DNA from: Ciona intestinalis
Lineage: Eukaryota; Chordata; Ascidiacea; Phlebobranchia; Cionidae
Length of the DNA stretch: 64,000 nucleotides
NCBI RefSeq assembly: GCF_000224145.3
Contig: NC_020168.2
Coordinates: forward strand, 3,066,554-3,130,553
Reading direction: 5' to 3'
Positions 61,201 through 64,000 of the stretch are shown here, piece after piece. The notes below the pieces were generated by a model. The model did not search any database, was not told where the DNA came from, and was given only the letters and a program-made list of their open reading frames with translations. The translations under genes and the position numbers were made by a program. Each line of letters opens with the position of its first letter. The stretch's first letter is position 1.

Positions 61201-64000
61201 GATTTTTTCAAAATTGGAAATGATATGTTATACTCAATAAAAAATAAATAAAAAAATCTGTTAAACTAAATATTTAAAAAAAGGAGTGCAGGAACCATTG
61301 CTATATAGCATACAATAGGTCGGGGGAAGACAGAACACCTTTACCACAAAATAAACATTCTGATCGTGTTTTAAACAATTAACAACGGACTATGAGAGTT
61401 GTGATGATAAGGTTTAATAATTCTTTAGATGTTCTTTGTTTAGTACCAAATGGGGCGAACAGATAGATGGAAAATAGCATTGGTTCTTACAGTATTATTA
61501 CTTAAAAATATTTTACTCAAAAATATTTACTATATAACATACTTATACAGTTAAAATGTATAAAAAAACCTAGTTGCACCTTTTCTGATGGTCATATAAC
61601 ATCATAGCGAGCTCAAAAGCTTCTTTTCGGCAGATTGGGTTCGAATGTTTTGAAAAAACTTTAAAAATTTCTGGTAAAAACTGAAGAACAATTTTGTATT
61701 GCTGATCTGTTGGGGATTCCCCTGTGTTGATAATGGTTGCCATGACAAGCTTGGAACAAATTCTTAGCGAGGCAAGTTGAAGAGGATCTCCACTAGAATC
61801 AGAAATTTATTTTGAAGAAAAGTTTTTTTTTAGATTGTTATGAGTTGGGAAATATGGTTTTAATGAAAAATGTTTTTTTTCTGTGAGATTTTTTTTTCTG
61901 TAACACAAATGTGATATGATATTTGAAAAAAAAACTTATAAAAATATACTGTAATCGTTTATGTCTGTATATTTCCTTATTGAGGTGTTATAAACATACC
62001 ACTCAGGCATTTCCCATCATTTAATTATCCCTTTAGAACTAAATAAAAACAAATCTGGTTCTGTAATACAATGCCACACAATTACTATAATTGTGTCATA
62101 AAGTAGAATAACAATTCTTTTTACCCCACTGAGAAATTTGTAATAAGATTCTTCATATCTAGCTGTTGATACAAATCCTCAATATGTGAAGCTCGTTGGT
62201 TGATTATTTCATAGCAGAAGGTACGTAGGTCGCCATGCATCTAAAATATAGAGGTTATGGTTCAAGGCTTGTCGCTGAGACTGTCATTTTCAGGTGACGC
62301 GAAAATAAATCAAGTTACGTTATATGAAATACATGTAATCTTCAGTCTATTATATAAAGGCTTTCTTATATACGTTTATTTGTTAAACTACATAAGTTGG
62401 CATTACGACTAATAATAAACAGCAAACGCTATGTAAAAAAGTCCGGCGCCATGGCAAAGTGGTTAGTCTGTAACCCAGAGTTGGGTTGGAGCAATTGCAG
62501 TTTTGTGACAAAAACGCCCACAATGGTAGCAGCATTGAGGCTTGAACCCATTACTGTGCTAAACACTTTGCCACGCCCCCGGAAAAAACAAAATATCTTA
62601 ATAATTCACATTGTTTTTGTTTCGAAATGTAAGAAACAAATTATCCTAATAATTTACCTTTGGTAGCAATCCAGTAACAGCGGATACAAAGTTATCAACC
62701 ATTGGTGGGAAATGCATGGAAACTTTGTGTAAGCAAGTTATGAAGATATCTTGAGTCTTGGGGTTTTTAAACAGGGCAGAGAGATTGTTGCGAACCTATA
62801 TTTAAAATAAACTTTTAATGTTTAGAATATATACAAAGGCAGTTGTGTCTGGGGCAATGGATCAACTCAGACTTAATTCCCAGGTTGCTGTTAGACTTCA
62901 TCAATAAAGAATCAAATGGTTAATTGTATGATTTGTGCTATAACATCGTAGGCAATAAAACAATTTCCATTATTACAGTTTCCATGTTCATTACTTGTAT
63001 ATTTTGGGTTGGGGTATTTTGGTGGATTATAACATATGTCATTACAAGTTTTAATGTAAGATTATTTGTTGTTGATTTATTTTATCAAGTTTTGAACCTG
63101 GTGCCTTTGGTTTCCAGGCAGTCTTAGCCATTGGCAAATGATATTTATTACAGTAACAGTAAATATTATACAAACATTCTTATTCTACCATTTCATGAAC
63201 ATTTCCATTTTCTTCCTTTTCAACATTAGTAATATAATTCAATGTAAGTCCCGCCACTTCAGAAGCTGCATCGTATATCTCCTTTCTCTTGAAACGCATG
63301 TTCCGAAAGATTCTGCGAAAAAAAGGCGAATACGTTAAGAAATTAAATTTCATAAATTTTTGCTATAACTCACAAATGAGTTTTCCGTAGTATTGGCATT
63401 AAGTAACACAGAAACAATGGACAAAAAGGAAAAATATTACCCAAAATTAAGATGTCTGAAATAAGGTACCTTTTCTATTACAGATAAAAAGTAATAGGTA
63501 ACTTACTTTATCCTCGCATGGCTGTTATAGCAAGGGTGCTCTGTTTCATACACCTTGTGCCAGCTTAAGAGTTACCAAGTATGTAACTTCCTGGGTGACT
63601 ATTTTTGAGGGAGTTTTTTCTTTTTTTATGTGTGGCTGATAATTTGGACAACCCATTAAGTGACCGCGAAAGTAAAATTCATTCCTACCCATATTTCCTC
63701 ACCTTTGGTAATATTGTTCCCTATCAACATCTAGTGTATATTCCCCAGCAAATGGTGAACATTTATTAACAAGGAACGCTCCAAGCAACTGAAGACCGGC
63801 AAAGTTTTCTTTCAAATCAACATCGTTGCTGGAAATGTGACAATAAATAATTTATTTTAAAATATAATAAAATAAATGTAAAAAATTAATAAAGTAATTG
63901 TAAAAGCTTTTTTTCCCCAATTTAATGTAAATATGTTTTTAACCAGATGGGTGTTTCAACAACTGTTGTTTTGATGCTATATCATGTATTTTCATTCAAA
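40277..64000 (-). CDS. PRKDC: DNA-dependent protein kinase catalytic subunit (DNA-PKcs), C-terminal 1,880 residues
   Basis: 37 exons, all phase-consistent. From the right: 63703-63828, 63189-63312, 62658-62795, 62125-62240, 61580-61792, 60982-61071, 59817-60030, 59355-59517, 58455-58673, 57779-57891, 56929-57135, 56381-56564, 55819-55945, 55085-55223, 54271-54365, 53795-53894, 52949-53125, 52535-52697, 52083-52194, 51233-51410, 50317-50498, 49561-49691, 48830-48997, 48212-48399 (second copy 47160-47347), 46471-46682 (partial second copy 47491-47606), 46312-46402, 45666-45860, 45115-45325, 44136-44288, 43499-43614, 43135-43232, 42550-42658, 42248-42300, 41861-42062, 41491-41682, 40920-41062 and 40277-40478. 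Landmarks: SSYNWMTGSS and LRRRFLKEQ (post-HEAT hinge), the FAT domain, QYDGKSRPLLEYH, GGEDLRQDQRIQQ, catalytic loop GIGDRHTSNF, IDFGHAFGSAT, and the FATC end ATDPNVLGRMWVGWKPWI. With Ku it drives non-homologous end joining. The N-terminus lies beyond the right edge. Confidence 0.96.
40600..40720. repeat. dispersed repeat with TCTCTTYGATTACGG-type start
   Basis: Related stretches occur at ~50150-50275, 55360-55450 and 60095-60205. They share TTTATCTCT, AGATCAAATTA, AAAAGACAGGGTAT, CAAAACAACAGT and AAAACACGCTTATGG. It is possibly another SINE or MITE family; the borders are unclear. Confidence 0.45.
43738..43938. repeat. minisatellite, 18-20-bp units (about ten)
   Basis: Units of the form AAAAAGTGTATTTACGATAT, varying in A-run length, in a PRKDC intron. 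Confidence 0.9.
44297..44690. repeat. three tandem units of about 130 bp
   Basis: Each begins AGGAT(A/G)AAAGT, then TTACTGCAANGCAGTGGTTA, GCGATATCTTTTTG and AAACAGTAACGAAGATCAGA. The array starts 9 bp past the exon at 44136-44288. Confidence 0.85.
44935..45015 (-). mobile_element. composite SINE tail, diverged
   Basis: ATATCATGTTTCACACCCCT, then TGTGCCCACTTCCGAGTTAC and CAGTTATGTAAAT. Another weak, opposite-strand tail lies at ~44750-44860. Confidence 0.5.
45885..46180 (-). mobile_element. composite SINE, near full length
   Basis: TTATCCTCGCATGGCCGAAA, CAGCTTACGAGTTACCATG, GGTTGATAATTTGGACAGCT, CAATGGTAGCAGCGACGAGG and head remnants. It lies between PRKDC exons 45666-45860 and 46312-46402. 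Confidence 0.8.
46190..46290 (-). mobile_element. composite SINE tail fragment
   Basis: AACCTTTGTTATAACTTGGC, CACCTCGTGCCCGCCTATAA and GTTACCACATACGTAACTGT. It follows another SINE copy in the same orientation. Confidence 0.65.
46567..47440. repeat. gap-flanked duplication, copy A
   Basis: Nearly identical to 47491-48491. It carries part of exon 46471-46682, its upstream intron with a SINE, and exon 47160-47347. It ends at the N run exactly where copy B continues into unique sequence. See copy B. Confidence 0.93.
46868..47115 (-). mobile_element. composite SINE in duplication copy A
   Basis: TGCTTGCTTCCGAGTTTCCA, GCTGATAATTTGGACGACCC, CAATGGTAGCAGC, and the reversed head GCGCGCTAACCAACTGTGCT. 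Confidence 0.8.
47441..47490. other. assembly gap (50 N)
   Basis: Separates the two copies of the duplicated PRKDC segment. Confidence 0.99.
47491..48491. repeat. gap-flanked duplication, copy B
   Basis: It repeats copy A with scattered substitutions and small indels. The main difference is a 58-bp unit (GGGTTGGAGGCAGACGCGCT...), present three times here and once in A. The pattern (start and end anchored at a gap, coding exons repeated in frame) fits two haplotypes placed in tandem by the assembler. Confidence 0.93.
47797..48181 (-). mobile_element. composite SINE in duplication copy B with triplicated head
   Basis: Same insertion as 46868-47115. The reversed head plus a 3' flank unit (GCGCTAACCAACTGTGCTAC, then AGCGCTGTTTTTTTACTACA) is present three times in tandem at about 48005-48181. 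Confidence 0.8.
48535..48667. mobile_element. palindromic MITE with internal deletion
   Basis: The left end TAGTAGGGTGGGGGAACGG joins directly to the TCTGTGGGGGTCGTCATGAT core. The right end TCTTCCCCCATCCTACTA is intact. Confidence 0.85.
49190..49505 (+). mobile_element. composite SINE, near full length
   Basis: Head GACAATGGTTAGCGTGCCTG, TTATGGGTTCAAGGCTTGTC, CTACCATTGTGGGCATATGT, the TTGTCCAAATTGTCAG linker, and a tail ending ACAAGTTACATTTAATCATT. Confidence 0.85.
49735..49990 (-). mobile_element. composite SINE, near full length
   Basis: TACGAGTTACTACGTATGTG, GCTGATAATTTGGACAACCC, AAGTGTCTTGCCCACGGACA, CAATGGTAGCAGC, and the reversed head ACTGTGCCACGGTGCCGG. Inverted relative to the copy at 49190. 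Confidence 0.85.
50778..51205 (+). mobile_element. composite SINE with internal ~115-bp duplication
   Basis: Head CCGGCGCCGTGGAAAAATGG. The segment from AAGACAATTAGTGGCAATTG to CACCCACAAAGTAACAT occurs twice in tandem (~50877-50991 and ~50992-51106), with one obvious mismatch (CAGCGATC versus CAGCGGTC). The tail follows the second copy. Confidence 0.85.
51750..51930 (+). mobile_element. composite SINE, head missing
   Basis: CTCTAACCCAGTGGTCACTA, TTGTCCAAATTATCAACCAC, then ACAAAGTAACTTGTGAGCTA and GTGAGGATAAAGTAAGTTAC. Confidence 0.8.
52247..52440. mobile_element. palindromic MITE, complete
   Basis: AGTAGGGTGGGGAAGACGGG at the left and CATCTTCTCCCACCGTGCTA at the right. It lies in the PRKDC intron between exons 52083-52194 and 52535-52697. 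Confidence 0.85.
53235..53790. repeat. three tandem ~127-bp units, the first split by a MITE
   Basis: Units share GACAG(T/G/A)GCAACTGCAGT, AGAGACTCTTGCATAAGACA and CATACTAGTAACAGTCGAAA. The first unit is interrupted at TAA by the 139-bp element 53315-53453. Confidence 0.85.
53315..53453. mobile_element. 139-bp Harbinger-type MITE with TAA target duplication
   Basis: Perfect 23-bp inverted ends (AGGTGGCTGTACACAGTATC...). TAA lies on both sides (53312-53314 and 53454-53456). The two uninterrupted tandem neighbours read TTGCATAAGACA at this site, giving the empty site and confirming a 3-bp TAA duplication, as PIF/Harbinger elements make. Confidence 0.9.
54385..54645. repeat. tandem array, five to six units of about 45-50 bp
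   Basis: Units contain CATTGGTAAATGTAGATTAG and CCAATTTTAGACA with variable spacing. It lies directly upstream (on the gene strand) of PRKDC exon 54271-54365. Confidence 0.8.
55525..55605. repeat. dispersed repeat with GTGGGTGAGGTC...TTTAGGCC core
   Basis: TTCTATTCTTTGTGGGTGAG, then TTTAGGCCAGATTTGGCCCA and TTACTCCAACACTC. Related stretches lie at 14935-15000, 33228-33305, 35045-35120 and ~57705-57760. This is a third dispersed family, unnamed. Confidence 0.65.
55962..56112. mobile_element. palindromic MITE with internal deletion
   Basis: TAGTAGTGTGAGGTAAGATG at the left and GTCTTGCCCCAACCGTACTA at the right. The TTTGTTTACTACC core is missing. Confidence 0.8.
58905..59160 (-). mobile_element. 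composite SINE, head-to-head with the next copy
   Basis: ACTTACTTTATCCTCTAGTG, CCAGCTTACAATTTACC, GCTGATAACTTGGACAACCC, GTCTTGCCCAAGGACACATA and CACAATGGTAGCA. Confidence 0.8.
59185..59325 (+). mobile_element. composite SINE tail, inverted relative to 58905-59160
   Basis: TTCACCCACAAAGTAACATT, ATGGTAATTCGTAAGCTGGT and CCACGCGAGGATAAAGCAAG. With the preceding copy it forms a long inverted repeat. Confidence 0.8.
60365..60570 (+). mobile_element. composite SINE, head and middle
   Basis: CTGGCCCTATGGCACTGTAG, GCGCGCCTGCCTCTAACCTA, GACCAAGACACTTAAAAACA, GGCTCCAACCCAGTGGTTAC and TAGTCAGCCATACA. A CACATGTCTTTG segment is repeated inside. Confidence 0.75.
60755..60918. repeat. four tandem units of 41 bp
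   Basis: Each unit is CTATGTTAGAGGCGGGCGTT then TGTGCAACGAATATGATATA, with one to three differences. An (AT)n run follows at ~60940-60960. Confidence 0.95.
61313..61475. mobile_element. palindromic MITE, right end lost
   Basis: AGGTCGGGGGAAGACAGAAC at the left, with the core AACAATTAACAACGGACTAT. It stops after CCAAATGGGGCGAACAGATAG. Confidence 0.75.
62440..62585. mobile_element. SINE head palindrome
   Basis: The forward head GGCGCCATGGCAAAGTGGTT is followed within 140 bp by the reversed head AAACACTTTGCCACGCC, with reversed CAATGGTAGCAGC between them. The two heads could form a hairpin. Confidence 0.75.
63495..63670 (-). mobile_element. composite SINE tail and middle
   Basis: AACTTACTTTATCCTCGCAT, CACCTTGTGCCAGCTTAAGA, GTTACCAAGTATGTAACTTC and GGCTGATAATTTGGACAACC. 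It lies between the two rightmost PRKDC exons seen. Confidence 0.8.

Overview
The window looks like nuclear DNA of a sea squirt of the genus Ciona. All the genes are animal genes with many small phase-consistent introns, intergenic distances are short, and the DNA is littered with two repeat families that I recognise as Ciona-like: a tRNA-headed composite SINE (resembling Cics-1) and a palindromic MITE of about 190 bp flanked by TA (resembling Cimi-1). Those two names are from memory and were not checked by search. There are two assembly gaps, 28669-29168 (500 N) and 47441-47490 (50 N). No operon-like or prokaryotic structure and no virus-like element was seen.

Layout, left to right: the 5' part of DUS2 (tRNA dihydrouridine synthase, minus, 1-1116, running off the left edge); RAPSN (rapsyn, plus, 3978-7270, 8 exons); FUT8 (alpha-1,6-fucosyltransferase, plus, 8070-13650, 9 exons); CYBA (p22phox, minus, 14489-16555, 6 exons); an unnamed ER-lumen JmjC plus EF-hand protein ending in KDEL (minus, 16996-19286, 7 exons); a possible tiny secreted-peptide gene (plus, 20140-21937, 3 exons, tentative); an SLC22-type transporter (minus, 23791-27144, 11 exons, with one in-frame stop); a 7.7-kb repeat-rich gene desert holding a long-TIR transposon; ANP32 (minus, 34815-39108, 7 exons); and the C-terminal 1,880 residues of DNA-PKcs (PRKDC, minus, 40277 to beyond the right edge, 37 exons).

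Exon borders were derived by hand from splice consensus, reading-frame phase and remembered human homologues. For every gene the phases close from first to last exon, which is the main support for the models. The genes do not form one pathway. FUT8, the KDEL protein, CYBA, the SLC22 transporter and the peptide candidate all enter the secretory route, DNA-PKcs and ANP32 are nuclear, and rapsyn is a postsynaptic scaffold.

The most notable items are the KDEL-tagged JmjC/EF-hand protein, the loss of most TQ/SQ sites in the DNA-PKcs T2609-type cluster, the in-frame stop next to a GC-AG intron in the transporter, a gap-flanked duplication of two PRKDC exons that is probably two haplotypes placed in tandem, and several transposons whose target duplications can be read directly: a 9-bp one for a long-TIR element, an 8-bp one for a hAT-type MITE nested in a SINE, and TAA for a Harbinger-type MITE whose empty site survives in neighbouring tandem copies.
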